From Marinibacterium sp. (GTDB lineage Bacteria > Pseudomonadota > Alphaproteobacteria > Rhodobacterales > Rhodobacteraceae): a DNA stretch of 64,000 bases. The stretch covers positions 1 through 64,000 of the forward strand of contig JAEPNQ010000002.1 in the NCBI GenBank assembly GCA_017643305.1, read 5' to 3'. This document shows positions 28,260-36,314 of the stretch, piece after piece (positions within the stretch are counted from its first letter, which is position 1; the number at the start of each line of letters is the position of its first letter). Under the pieces are notes generated by a model. That model was not told the DNA's origin, made no database searches, and saw only the letters and a program-made list of their open reading frames with translations. The position numbers and the translations under genes are program-made.

Positions 28260-30706
28260 GCACGCAGCCTTGCGTTGTCGGGGTCCCATAGCGGCTGATC
28301 CGGCTGCACCACTGCCCGGCAGCGCTGGCCATAAATTTCGACCTCCAGCTCCGTGCCCGACACTGCCAGATCGCTGCGCAACATGCCCAACGCGATGGAG
28401 GCATGCACGCGATAGCCCCAACCGCCGGAAGTGGTTTCGCCTACGATCTGACCGTCATGCCAGAGGGTGGACATATAGGGCGCGTCCGCCTCACCCGCAT
28501 CAACGATCAGGGTGACGAAACGCTTCTTGCTGCCCTGCTGTTTTTCCGACAGCAGCGCGGCCTTGCCCGGGAAATCCTGCGGTTTATCGAGCTTGACGAA
28601 CCGGTCCAGCCCACCTTCGAACAGGGAATAATCGGTGGAAATGTCGCCCTTCCAAGCCCGGTAGCCTTTTTCGAGCCGCAGGGAATTGAGTGCCCACATG
28701 CCAAAGGGTTTGGCACCTGCCGCCAGAACGGCCTCGTAGATCTTGGGCATATCGTTGTTTGCGGCGTGGATTTCCCAGCCCAGTTCCCCCGCAAAGGACA
28801 CCCGCAGCAGAGTTGCCTGGGCCCCGCCAATCTCGGTTTCCTGGAAACTGAGCCAGGGCAGGCTCAGGTCCGCTGCGCAAATCCCGGCCATTAGGTCACG
28901 CGAGGTAGGTCCGGTTACGATCAGGGTGGACATGTCACCGGTCCAGTCTTCGAGCCTGAAGGTCGCATCATCCGGCATATGCCGTTCGAGCCATTCACGG
29001 TCATGCCATTGTGCGGTGGCAGCAGTGACCAAAACAAACCGGTCTTCGGCCTCGCGGGTGACGGACATTTCAGTCAGGATCCGGCCGCGAGTGTCGGCGA
29101 AATAGACGAGCCCGACGCGGCCAATTTTGGGCAGCGCCCCCGCGACCAGACCCCGCAGCCATTCGTCCGCACCCGGACCTTGGATCTTGAACCGCGAAAA
29201 TCCGGGCAGATCCAGCAAACCGCAGCCATCGCGCACGGCTTCGCATTCCTCGCGGATGCGCTGTTCCCAAGGACCTGCGCGGTTCCAGGTCTGGGTGGTG
29301 TCTTCGGACGTGTCATCACCCGGGTGAGCGAACCAGTTGGCGCGTTCCCAGCCATTGTAAGCGCCCATCACACCGCCCAGCGATTTGACCTTGTCACTCA
29401 CCGGCGACAGCTTTTTGTCCCGTCCCGCAGGCCATTCGTGCCAGGGGAAATGCATGGCGTATTCGTGGCCATAAACCTCCATCCCCTTGGCGACGCAATA
29501 ATCGTGATCGGTGTAGTCGGTGTAGCGACGCGGGTCGCAAGACCACATGTCCCATTCGGTCTGACCTTCGGTGATCCATTCCGCCAGGACCTTGCCCGCG
29601 CCACCGCCCTGGGCGATGCCGAAGGTAAAAACGCAGGCTTCGAACGCGTTGGGCACACCGGGCATGGGGCCGATCAACGGGTTGCCGTCGGGAGCATAGG
29701 GGATCGGGCCATTGATGATGCGGGAGATGCCGGATTCCCCCGCCAGCGGCACACGCTCCATGGCGTCAGCGACGATGTCTTCAATGCGGTCTAGGTCATC
29801 GGGATAGAGCTGGAAGCTGAAATCATCGGGCAGCGGGTCGGATGGATCAACCCAATGCGCGCGGCAGTTGGGCTCATAGGGCCCTATGTTGAAGCCGTGT
29901 TTTTCCTGCCGAAGGTAGTAGGAGACATCAACATCGCGCAAAAGCGGCAGCTTGTGGCCAACCTCTTTGGACCAAGCTTCGATCTCAGGCACCTGTTCGG
30001 TCAGTAGGTATTGGTGGCTCATCACCATCATCGGCACGGTGCGTCCACCATAGGGTTTGAACCATTCACCGACCCGCTGGGCATAGTAACCGGCAGCATT
30101 CACCACATATTCGCAGCGGATGTCACCCTTATCCGTATGCACGATCCATTCGCCGTTTTCGCGGCTGATGCCGGTGGCCGGGCAGAACCGTTCGATCCGG
30201 GCACCCATGTCACGTGCGCCTTTGGCGAGGGCCTGGGTCAGCTGGGCCGGATCGATGTCACCATCGTTGGGATCATAAAGAGCGCCGGCCAGATCATGCG
30301 TTTTGATGAAGGGGTAGAGTGGTTCAATCTGATCAACGCCCAGAATGTCCAGATCCATCCCCTGATAGAGCCCCATGCCCTTGGCGCGCTGAAATTCCTG
30401 CATGCGTTCCTTGGAATGCGCCAGCCGGATGGATCCGGTCTGGTGGTAGTTCATGGGGTAATCAACCTCATCGCCCAAACGGGCATACAGCTCGGTCGAA
30501 TAGCGCTGCATGTTCATCACGGACCAGGAGGTCGAGAAGGTGGGTACGTTGCCTGCCGCGTGCCATGTGGATCCAGCAGTCAGTTCGTTCTTTTCCAGCA
30601 GAACACAATCGGTCCATCCAGCCTTGGCCAGATGATACAGCGATGACGCGCCCACCGCACCACCGCCGATGATAACCACACGGGCCGTTGTCGGAAAATC
30701 CGCCAT
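28256..30706 (-). CDS. FAD-dependent dimethylglycine/sarcosine dehydrogenase-like protein with GcvT domains (first copy)
   Basis: 816 residues, same architecture as the other copy in this operon: VVIIGGGAVGASSLYHL, then STWHAAG (predicted covalent-FAD His), and a GcvT-like C-terminal half (GLLDLPGFSRFKIQGPGADEWL, GELGWEIHA, SLRLEKGYRAWKG). The two copies differ throughout, so they are not a recent duplication and probably act on different methylamines, for example dimethylglycine and sarcosine. AGGAGG lies six bases before the ATG and 12 bp separate it from the LysE stop. Overlaps the MDR gene by GTGA. Confidence 0.88.
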   Translation of the reverse strand: MADFPTTARVVIIGGGAVGASSLYHLAKAGWTDCVLLEKNELTAGSTWHAAGNVPTFSTSWSVMNMQRYSTELYARLGDEVDYPMNYHQTGSIRLAHSKERMQEFQRAKGMGLYQGMDLDILGVDQIEPLYPFIKTHDLAGALYDPNDGDIDPAQLTQALAKGARDMGARIERFCPATGISRENGEWIVHTDKGDIRCEYVVNAAGYYAQRVGEWFKPYGGRTVPMMVMSHQYLLTEQVPEIEAWSKEVGHKLPLLRDVDVSYYLRQEKHGFNIGPYEPNCRAHWVDPSDPLPDDFSFQLYPDDLDRIEDIVADAMERVPLAGESGISRIINGPIPYAPDGNPLIGPMPGVPNAFEACVFTFGIAQGGGAGKVLAEWITEGQTEWDMWSCDPRRYTDYTDHDYCVAKGMEVYGHEYAMHFPWHEWPAGRDKKLSPVSDKVKSLGGVMGAYNGWERANWFAHPGDDTSEDTTQTWNRAGPWEQRIREECEAVRDGCGLLDLPGFSRFKIQGPGADEWLRGLVAGALPKIGRVGLVYFADTRGRILTEMSVTREAEDRFVLVTAATAQWHDREWLERHMPDDATFRLEDWTGDMSTLIVTGPTSRDLMAGICAADLSLPWLSFQETEIGGAQATLLRVSFAGELGWEIHAANNDMPKIYEAVLAAGAKPFGMWALNSLRLEKGYRAWKGDISTDYSLFEGGLDRFVKLDKPQDFPGKAALLSEKQQGSKKRFVTLIVDAGEADAPYMSTLWHDGQIVGETTSGGWGYRVHASIALGMLRSDLAVSGTELEVEIYGQRCRAVVQPDQPLWDPDNARLRA

Positions 30707-30718
30707 GATGAGCCTCCT

Positions 30719-31351
30719 TCAGTCGATGATACGGCGGGCGGCCAGCCCACCGAACAGAATTGCAGTGATCTTGCTCATTGCCCGGACCCGGGCGCGCAGA
30801 ATGTCAGACATCATCCCGGCGAGCGCCCCGAGTGTGAGGCTGAAGGCAAAACCGTTGATCAGGAAAATTGCCCCCAGAACCAGCGTTTGCGCCCAGATCG
30901 GACCATTGCCGGGTTGGGTGAATTGCGGGATGAAGGCAAAGATGAACAGCGCGGTTTTGGGGTTCAGGACATTGGTCAGAAACCCGCGCCGGATGGCCGA
31001 CCGTAAGCTGAGTGCTGCGCGCCCAGTGCCCAGATCATCCGCTGCGGTCCAGGCCTGCCAGGCCAGCCAGGCCAGCCAGAGAAGGTATACCACGCCGACT
31101 AACCGGATCACCTGATACGCGCCGGGATAGGCCAGCAACAGGGCTGAAAGACCAGCTGCCGCCGAGATAACATGCACCGCAACGCCGAGGTTGATCCCAA
31201 CCGCTGCCGCCATGCCGATGCGCGGGCCCCCCTGGATACCCGAGGCAGAGACAAAGACAAAATCCACCCCGGGCGTCAGGTTCAACACCAGCCCGGCCCC
31301 GATAAAGGCTAGCAGTAGGATCGGATCATAGCCTAGCAGGATGTCCAGCAT
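30719..31351 (-). CDS. LysE/RhtB-family amino-acid exporter
   Basis: 210 residues, about six hydrophobic segments. The LysE-type motif LNLTPGVDFVFVSASGIQGGPRIGMAAAVGI is near the N-terminus, and RRGFLTNVLNPKTALFIFAFIPQF is the second family block. It exports amino acids or related small compounds across the inner membrane. Its ATG overlaps the stop of the 50-codon gene (TAATG). Inside an operon for methylated glycine breakdown it could export excess glycine, methionine or an intermediate; substrate not predictable. Confidence 0.9.
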   Translation of the reverse strand: MLDILLGYDPILLLAFIGAGLVLNLTPGVDFVFVSASGIQGGPRIGMAAAVGINLGVAVHVISAAAGLSALLLAYPGAYQVIRLVGVVYLLWLAWLAWQAWTAADDLGTGRAALSLRSAIRRGFLTNVLNPKTALFIFAFIPQFTQPGNGPIWAQTLVLGAIFLINGFAFSLTLGALAGMMSDILRARVRAMSKITAILFGGLAARRIID

Positions 31352-31503
31352 TATTGCGCCCTTTGCGGCACGCCATTGGCGATATCGTAGGTATCCCCCT
31401 TGTCCAAGACAAGGATGTGTTTTCGCAGTTTCAGCCTCGTTCGCTCTTCTTTGGCTCCCAGAGAAAAAGTGGCCCCGCCGTAACTGATCCTGTCTTCAAG
31501 CAT
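31351..31503 (-). CDS. Unknown 50-residue protein translationally coupled to the LysE exporter
   Basis: Reads from ATG at 31503 to TAA at 31353-31351: MLEDRISYGGATFSLGAKEE at the start, then RTRLKLRKH and a C-terminal DKGDTYDIANGVPQRAQ. GGAGAA lies six bases before the ATG, 11 bp after the regulator's stop, and the stop shares a base with the exporter's ATG (TAATG). This layout supports a real gene although it is short. No known motif, no membrane segment; a small basic cytosolic protein. Function unknown. Confidence 0.65.
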   Translation of the reverse strand: MLEDRISYGGATFSLGAKEERTRLKLRKHILVLDKGDTYDIANGVPQRAQ

Positions 31504-31514
31504 CTGTTTCTCCG

Positions 31515-32087
31515 TCAGTAAACCGGTGGAGCGATCACCCAGATCGCGACGGCGGGGGTGTCATAGGGATTGATCCATTCAAACGGCTCCCCACGAATGC
31601 GGAAGCTGTCGCCAGGATGGATGGTGAACCGCCGCCCACCGATCACCAGATCGAGCGTGCCGGAGATCAGATACCCCACCTCCTGCGTCGGTCGGGTCAC
31701 GACCTCCCCAATCCGGCTGTGGGGCTCGAAGGTGGAATGCACGACCTCAAAATCATCTGTCAGGTCGGGGGACAGCAGTTCTTCGACCAGCCCGGCCTCA
31801 CCCGACCCAATGGGCCGTCGCGCGCCACGCCGCACAACGAACCCAGCTTCTTCCACCGGGGCGGGTGCCTGGCCGAAGAACAGCGATGTAGGTACTTCGA
31901 GAGCGGCGGCGATATGCCGGAGGTCGGTGATAGACGGGTCGGACAGGTCACGTTCCACCTGGCTCATCCACCCGACCGACCGCCCCAGCCGATCCGCCAG
32001 ATCCGCCAGCGTCATCCCCCGCGCCTTGCGCAGGGCGCGCAGATCGGCCCCGAGAGAGTTGCCCTGGATCGCAAGTTGGGTGATCAT
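31515..32087 (-). CDS. XRE-family regulator with C-terminal cupin domain
   Basis: 190 residues. HTH of the XRE/HipB type (LRALRKARGMTLADLADRLGRSVGWMSQVERDLSDPSITDL, about residues 16-60) followed by a cupin sensor (EVVTRPTQEVGYLISGTLDLVIGGRRFTIHPGDSFRI, about 125-170). This architecture is common for repressors or activators of amine, amino-acid and polyamine genes that sense a small ligand through the cupin. First gene of the operon; two matching inverted repeats lie just upstream, suggesting autoregulation. AAGGA is rather close to the ATG. Confidence 0.9.
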   Translation of the reverse strand: MITQLAIQGNSLGADLRALRKARGMTLADLADRLGRSVGWMSQVERDLSDPSITDLRHIAAALEVPTSLFFGQAPAPVEEAGFVVRRGARRPIGSGEAGLVEELLSPDLTDDFEVVHSTFEPHSRIGEVVTRPTQEVGYLISGTLDLVIGGRRFTIHPGDSFRIRGEPFEWINPYDTPAVAIWVIAPPVY

Positions 32088-32097
32088 TTCCTTGTCC

Positions 32098-32122
32098 GTG
32101 AAAGTCTTGCGCTGTATTTCAC
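32098..32122. promoter_or_regulatory. Inverted-repeat operator candidate 1 (GTGAAA-N13-TTTCAC)
   Basis: 25 bp site, symmetrical to 7 bp per arm (CGTGAAA...TTTCACG), located 10 bp upstream of the regulator ATG. It has exactly the same arms and spacing as site 2, 39 bp further upstream. Probable binding site of the XRE-cupin regulator. Confidence 0.6.
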
Positions 32123-32136
32123 GCTGCCGCCCCTTG

Positions 32137-32161
32137 GTGAAAAGATCAAGGAAAATTTCAC
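32137..32161. promoter_or_regulatory. Inverted-repeat operator candidate 2 (GTGAAA-N13-TTTCAC)
   Basis: Second 25-bp copy with the same arms and 13-bp spacer. It lies in the space between the regulator and the divergent DUF992 gene (ATG at 32273), so it might control both directions. Confidence 0.6.
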
Positions 32162-32272
32162 GGGGCCAAAAAATGACAAATCAGTTCAAAACATCATATC
32201 GACGTGCAATTCTCCAGGTGAGATTGCATGTTCCGAATGCAGCCATTTCCATCAGGGAGGATTTCAATAAGA

Positions 32273-32755
32273 ATGAAAACCGTTTTGCAGACTGCGATCG
32301 GCGTCGCTCTGGCAGCTTTAATGAGCGTTGGTTTGGCAACCGCGCAGGATATTGAGGGTGTTGAGGCTGGCCAACTGCGCTGTGACGTAGCGGGTGGTGT
32401 AGGGCTGGTACTGGGGTCCCGCAAAAAGATGGAGTGCAAATTTGAAAAGACAGATGGCACGGTCGAAGCCTATTCAGGGCGCATTGTGAAAGTCGGTATC
32501 GACATTGGCGTCACCAAGGCATCGGTTGTCTGGTGGGCGGTTCTGGCCCCGGCGGGTAACCAGCCAAAAGGCGCACTGGAAGGTGAATATGTCGGCCTGA
32601 CGGCCGAAGCGACTGTTGCGGTCGGTGCCGGGGCCAACCTGTTGGTTGGAGGTGGCGACCAGTCTTTTGCGCTGCAACCGTTGAGCCTGCAGACGCAGGA
32701 AGGGCTGAACATCGCAGGCGGCGTTGGGTCCATCAAACTGGAATATGTCGACTAG
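32273..32755 (+). CDS. DUF992 family exported protein
   Basis: 160 residues with a signal peptide ending near LATAQ. The mature part has the DUF992 pattern: LRCDVAGGVGLVLGSRKKMEC, with two Cys that may form a disulfide, GRIVKVGIDIGVTKASVVWW, and Gly-rich repeats (GVGSIKLEYVD at the end). Probably a periplasmic or outer-membrane-associated beta protein of unknown role. The Shine-Dalgarno GGGAGG is 12 bases from the ATG, longer than usual. Overlaps the convergent msrC-type gene by 4 bases. Confidence 0.85.
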   Translation: MKTVLQTAIGVALAALMSVGLATAQDIEGVEAGQLRCDVAGGVGLVLGSRKKMECKFEKTDGTVEAYSGRIVKVGIDIGVTKASVVWWAVLAPAGNQPKGALEGEYVGLTAEATVAVGAGANLLVGGGDQSFALQPLSLQTQEGLNIAGGVGSIKLEYVD

Positions 32756-33210
32756 ACTCTTGTCGAAAACACAGAATGCAGGATCGCGGCGAGTGCATCT
32801 GCGTCCTGCTGGGTGAATGCATCGGGCTGATCGCTGTCGATGTCGAAAACTGCGATTACCGCGCCGTCTGGTCCGAAGACCGGCAGCACCAGTTCGGAGC
32901 GGGTGCTGCTGGAGCAGGCAATATGATCTGCGAACGCTTCGACATCCGGGACAAGCTGTATTTTCCCGGTGCGCGCGGCGGCCCCGCAGACTCCTCGCGA
33001 AAACGGGATGGCTAGGCAGCCATGGCCGCCCTGATAGGGCCCGATTTTCAACAGCTCCGGTTCGGTCACGCGGTAGAATCCAACCCAATCGAACCGGCCG
33101 TCGGCATGAAAAACTTCGCAGGTGATCGTCGCCATCAACGCGACAGTGTCGGTTTCGCCTTCGGTCAGGGCAGTGATGGTTTTAGACAGAGCATTGAAAT
33201 CCACGCGCAT
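32752..33210 (-). CDS. Free methionine-(R)-sulfoxide reductase (GAF-domain type)
   Basis: 152-residue single-GAF protein. Three Cys at about residues 65, 75 and 99 have the 10- and 24-residue spacing of the catalytic set of the enteric enzyme (Cys84, 94, 118 in E. coli). GVCGAAARTGKIQLVPDV and HIACSSSTRSELVLPV are family blocks. Reduces free methionine-R-sulfoxide with thioredoxin. The start at 33210 has AGGAGG well placed; the open frame runs to 33513 without support. An oxidative damage repair role, close to methionine-producing genes, may be coincidence. Confidence 0.9.
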   Translation of the reverse strand: MRVDFNALSKTITALTEGETDTVALMATITCEVFHADGRFDWVGFYRVTEPELLKIGPYQGGHGCLAIPFSRGVCGAAARTGKIQLVPDVEAFADHIACSSSTRSELVLPVFGPDGAVIAVFDIDSDQPDAFTQQDADALAAILHSVFSTRV

Positions 33211-33252
33211 TTTTCCTGACCTCCTTGGCACAGTCCCAGCGGCACACATCGT

Positions 33253-33269
33253 TTGGTAAGATTTGCCAA
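33253..33269. promoter_or_regulatory. Imperfect inverted repeat between the methionine sulfoxide reductase and STAS genes
   Basis: TTGGTAA-GAT-TTGCCAA, 6 of 7 arm positions matched, in the 99-bp divergent intergenic region. A possible operator; no regulator can be named. Confidence 0.35.
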
Positions 33270-33309
33270 CTAGCTTGCCTGAAATGTCACCGCAACCAAA
33301 GAGAGCCCA

Positions 33310-33648
33310 ATGAGTCTCAGCAGCAGTGTTCAGGATCAGACCCAAGTCATTTCCGTAAATGCCGAACGTATCGATGCGGCGATGGCAATCCAGTTCAAGG
33401 ATGAAATGCGACAAGAAACTGCCAATGGGCCGGGCCGGGTGATTCTGGATCTGACCAATGTGGAGTTTATTGATTCCAGCGGGTTGGGCGCCATTGTGGC
33501 GTCGATGAAACAACTGGAAACTGAAAAGCGGCTGGAACTGGCGGGCCTTTCACCCAACGTGCAGAAAGTGTTTCGACTGACGCGAATGGATACCATTTTC
33601 ACTTTGTTTCCGACCCTGAACGATGCACTGGACCAGTCCTCCGCGTGA
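33310..33648 (+). CDS. STAS-domain anti-sigma factor antagonist
   Basis: 112 residues. The STAS signature VIDLDLTNVEFIDSSGLG-type block is present (ILDLTNVEFIDSSGLGAIV); the Ser after the Asp is the phosphorylation site of RsbV/SpoIIAA-type antagonists. It binds and is phosphorylated by its partner kinase, which is encoded directly downstream with a GTGA overlap. No sigma factor or PP2C phosphatase is near. Confidence 0.9.
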   Translation: MSLSSSVQDQTQVISVNAERIDAAMAIQFKDEMRQETANGPGRVILDLTNVEFIDSSGLGAIVASMKQLETEKRLELAGLSPNVQKVFRLTRMDTIFTLFPTLNDALDQSSA

Positions 33649-34190
33649 ACCAGCCCGCCCACATGCCGATATGTGATCCAATGGTTCGGCGGATGCGGAT
33701 CAACCGGTACCGGCCAGAACTATGCGATGTTCGGCGCGCGCTGAATGTGCTGATGTCCGAATGTGACGCGATGCTACCGCCAAACTGCGCAGAAGTTGCT
33801 GGTAACCTGCAAATCGTGCTTGCCGAAGCGCTGAACAACGTGGCCGAACATGCCTTTGCCGGTCTGGAGCCGACCGAGGCGAGCGTCGCAAGTGCTCTGT
33901 GCGGCGACCATCTGCGCGTGGTGCTGCGCGACACCGGCCACCCCCTGCCCCAACGGTTGCTGCAACCGCCGCCGCCACCAAATCTGGCAGGTCCGACAGA
34001 CTTTCTGTCCGAAGGTGGTTTTGGATGGGCGCTGATCCACCAATTGACCAGCAGGCTGGAATATTCCCGGACGGACCGTGAAAACCGGCTTTGTCTTTGG
34101 TTTTTGGTCGCTGGCACCCGCAAAAACTGCACGCGCCCCAATAAAGCCGCAATCCAAGCAAACTCCAGCCCTAAACCACCGACATCCTAG
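33645..34190 (+). CDS. RsbW-like ATP-binding anti-sigma/kinase protein
   Basis: 181 residues of the HATPase_c family. The N-box LAEALNNVAEHAF, the G1 region DTGHPLPQ and the G2 region GGFGWALIHQLTSRLEY are visible; there is no histidine phosphoacceptor domain, as in serine kinases of partner-switch systems. GTG start overlapping the STAS gene's stop. A Pro-rich insert (LLQPPPPPNLAG) lies between G1 and G2. Predicted to phosphorylate the STAS partner or bind a sigma factor encoded elsewhere. Confidence 0.85.
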   Translation: MNQPAHMPICDPMVRRMRINRYRPELCDVRRALNVLMSECDAMLPPNCAEVAGNLQIVLAEALNNVAEHAFAGLEPTEASVASALCGDHLRVVLRDTGHPLPQRLLQPPPPPNLAGPTDFLSEGGFGWALIHQLTSRLEYSRTDRENRLCLWFLVAGTRKNCTRPNKAAIQANSSPKPPTS

Positions 34191-34212
34191 TCTTGTAGCT
34201 GAATATGGCTTC

Positions 34213-34260
34213 CCTCGGCGCTGCGTGTTTTCAGCCCCCACCCAGTGCGTGGCGCCGAGG
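34213..34260 (+). repeat. Inverted repeat downstream of the HATPase gene
   Basis: CCTCGGCGC and GCGCCGAGG (9 bp perfect) with a 30-base loop. It could end the upstream transcript, but no T-run follows. The rest of the 163-bp gap holds the ribosome-binding site (AAGGGAGG) of the next gene. Confidence 0.4.
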
Positions 34261-34353
34261 ACTAACTCCCAAAACCTTATGATACCACGCCGGACGATTG
34301 GCATTTTCCGACGCACGCAATAGGTTGCAGACCAATAATCAAGGGAGGCATCT

Positions 34354-35931
34354 ATGCGCGATTTTCAACTGCCCGGGCGGTCTCCGGTTTTTGCCGAAGG
34401 CGGCATGTGCGCGACATCCCATCCGCTGGCCGCGATGACGGCGATCGATATCCTGAAGCGCGGCGGGAATGCGATGGACGCGGCCATTGCCGGGGCGGTC
34501 CTGCTGGGAATCTGTGAACCACAGATGACCGGGATAGGCGGCGATTGCTTTGTGCTGTGGTCTCCTGCGGGCAGCGAGGACATCGTTGCGCTCAACGGAT
34601 CAGGCCGCGCCGCCACTGGCGCAACTGCGGCGGAGCTGCGTGCAGCCGGGTACAGCACAGTTCCGGTGGACAGTGCGCATGCAGTGACGGTGCCAGGGGC
34701 GATGGACGCGTTCTGCACCCTGTCGGACAAAGCCGGGAAAATCGGGCTGGATGCCATTTTGGCTCCAGCGATTTATTACGCCGATGCAGGTATCCCCGTC
34801 GCCCCACGCGTGGCGTTTGACTGGGGCCAGGACCAAACCCGCTTGCAAGGGCGCGGCCGCGATCATTACCTGGTGAACGGAGCCGTGCCCAAAACCGGCC
34901 AGATGTTCCGCGCGCCGGGCCAGGCAGAGGTGCTGCGCCGCGTCGCCAAATCTGGACGCGATGCGTTTTACACGGGCGAAATAGCCGACGACATGATCGC
35001 CGCGCTGAACGCCATGGGCGGGCACCACACAGCCGAGGATTTTGCCGCGACCGCTGCAACGCCCACAACGCCGATCAGCGGCACATACAAATCGATCGAG
35101 CTGGTGGAGCATCCACCAAACGGCCAGGGGGCCACGGCCATCCTGATGATGAACATTCTGTCACATTTCAACATCGCAGGCATGGATCCGTTCGGCCCGG
35201 AACGCGCGCATATCGAAGCCGAGGCCGCGAAGCTGGCCTATGACGCGCGCAACCGGTTTATCGCCGATGCCGCACACATGACACGCCTGGACCACATGCT
35301 ATCGGAAAAGACCGCCGCTGATCTGGCCGCGCTTATCGACCCGAAACGCGCGATGGCCAGCCCGGCGGCAGTGAGCGAATCCGTCCATAAGGAAACCATC
35401 TATATCACCGTGGTTGACCGGGACCGGATGGCGGTGTCGCTGATCTATTCCATCTTCCAAGGCTTTGGCTCGGGTATTGCCAGCGACAAATTCGGCATCT
35501 TGTTCCAGAACCGTGGTGCGGGATTCTCTCTGGAACAAGATCATGCCAACGAACTTGCGGGGGGCAAACGGCCAATGCACACGATCATTCCCGCGATACT
35601 GCGCGAAAACGGGTGTGTGAAGATGCCGTTTGGCGTGATGGGCGGGGCGTATCAGCCCAACGGGCACGCACGAATGGTCACGAACCTCGTGGATTTCGGC
35701 ATGGACCCACAAACCGCCAACGACGCGCCGCGCTGTTTCACCGACGCGGGCACGATGAATGTGGAACGCGGGTATTCCGACTCCACACGCGCCGCGCTGG
35801 CGGAAATGGGGCACACCGTGGCGATCCCCGAAACGCCGATTGGCGGGGCACAGGCCATTCATATTCGCGAAGATGGCGTGCTGGAAGGCGCAAGTGACCC
35901 GAGAAAAGATGGCTGCGCACTGGGATACTAA
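34354..35931 (+). CDS. Gamma-glutamyltransferase family protein
   Basis: 525 residues, an N-terminal nucleophile enzyme precursor. GGNAMDAAIAGAVLLG and TGIGGDCFVL are typical N-terminal blocks; the predicted autocleavage/nucleophile Thr lies in KETIYITVVDRD, where classical enzymes have TTHxS. Members transfer or hydrolyse gamma-glutamyl groups or act as acylases. No signal peptide is seen, so a cytoplasmic location is likely, unlike periplasmic E. coli Ggt. AAGGGAGG precedes the ATG. Substrate is uncertain. Confidence 0.85.
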   Translation: MRDFQLPGRSPVFAEGGMCATSHPLAAMTAIDILKRGGNAMDAAIAGAVLLGICEPQMTGIGGDCFVLWSPAGSEDIVALNGSGRAATGATAAELRAAGYSTVPVDSAHAVTVPGAMDAFCTLSDKAGKIGLDAILAPAIYYADAGIPVAPRVAFDWGQDQTRLQGRGRDHYLVNGAVPKTGQMFRAPGQAEVLRRVAKSGRDAFYTGEIADDMIAALNAMGGHHTAEDFAATAATPTTPISGTYKSIELVEHPPNGQGATAILMMNILSHFNIAGMDPFGPERAHIEAEAAKLAYDARNRFIADAAHMTRLDHMLSEKTAADLAALIDPKRAMASPAAVSESVHKETIYITVVDRDRMAVSLIYSIFQGFGSGIASDKFGILFQNRGAGFSLEQDHANELAGGKRPMHTIIPAILRENGCVKMPFGVMGGAYQPNGHARMVTNLVDFGMDPQTANDAPRCFTDAGTMNVERGYSDSTRAALAEMGHTVAIPETPIGGAQAIHIREDGVLEGASDPRKDGCALGY

Positions 35932-35942
35932 GCGATAAGGCG

Positions 35943-35976
35943 AAAGCCGTTGGTGGGTCCGCCCACCGACAGCTTT
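35943..35976. terminator. Bidirectional hairpin between the gamma-glutamyltransferase and hspQ genes
   Basis: AAAGC-GTTGGTGGG and CCCACCGAC-GCTTT form a long, nearly perfect stem with a 4-base loop, with A and T at the base. It sits exactly between two convergent genes. Confidence 0.6.
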
Positions 35977-36301
35977 AGTTTAGTTGGAAGTGCAGCGGAT
36001 AGCTGCCATCTTCGAACGGGCCGAACATTTCAGGGATGTCGGGGTGGTCCACCGGTTCGCCCGAATAGTCCAGAACTAGGTTCTGTTCCGAAACATATGC
36101 GACGTAATAAGAATTTTCGTTCTCGGCCAGCAGGTGATAAAATGGCTGCTCGCGCAGGGGGCGACTATCTTCAGGAATGGCCTGATACCATTCCTCTGTA
36201 TTGGAAAACTCGGGGTCCACATCGAAGATAACACCCCGGAAAGGGTGCTTGCGATGCCGGACCACCTGGCCCAAATGATATTTTGCGCGCGACTTTAACA
36301 T
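35975..36301 (-). CDS. hspQ: Heat shock protein HspQ (YccV-like)
   Basis: 108 residues. Family pattern: RAKYHLGQVVRHRKHPFRGVIFDVDPEF, PFYHLLAENENSYYVAYVSEQNL and a short acidic C-terminus. HspQ is a small heat-shock-induced protein linked to Lon-dependent proteolysis in enterics and to hemimethylated DNA binding in older literature. A good sigma-32-type promoter lies upstream, which supports the name. Confidence 0.9.
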   Translation of the reverse strand: MLKSRAKYHLGQVVRHRKHPFRGVIFDVDPEFSNTEEWYQAIPEDSRPLREQPFYHLLAENENSYYVAYVSEQNLVLDYSGEPVDHPDIPEMFGPFEDGSYPLHFQLN

Positions 36302-36314
36302 TTCACACAGCCCC

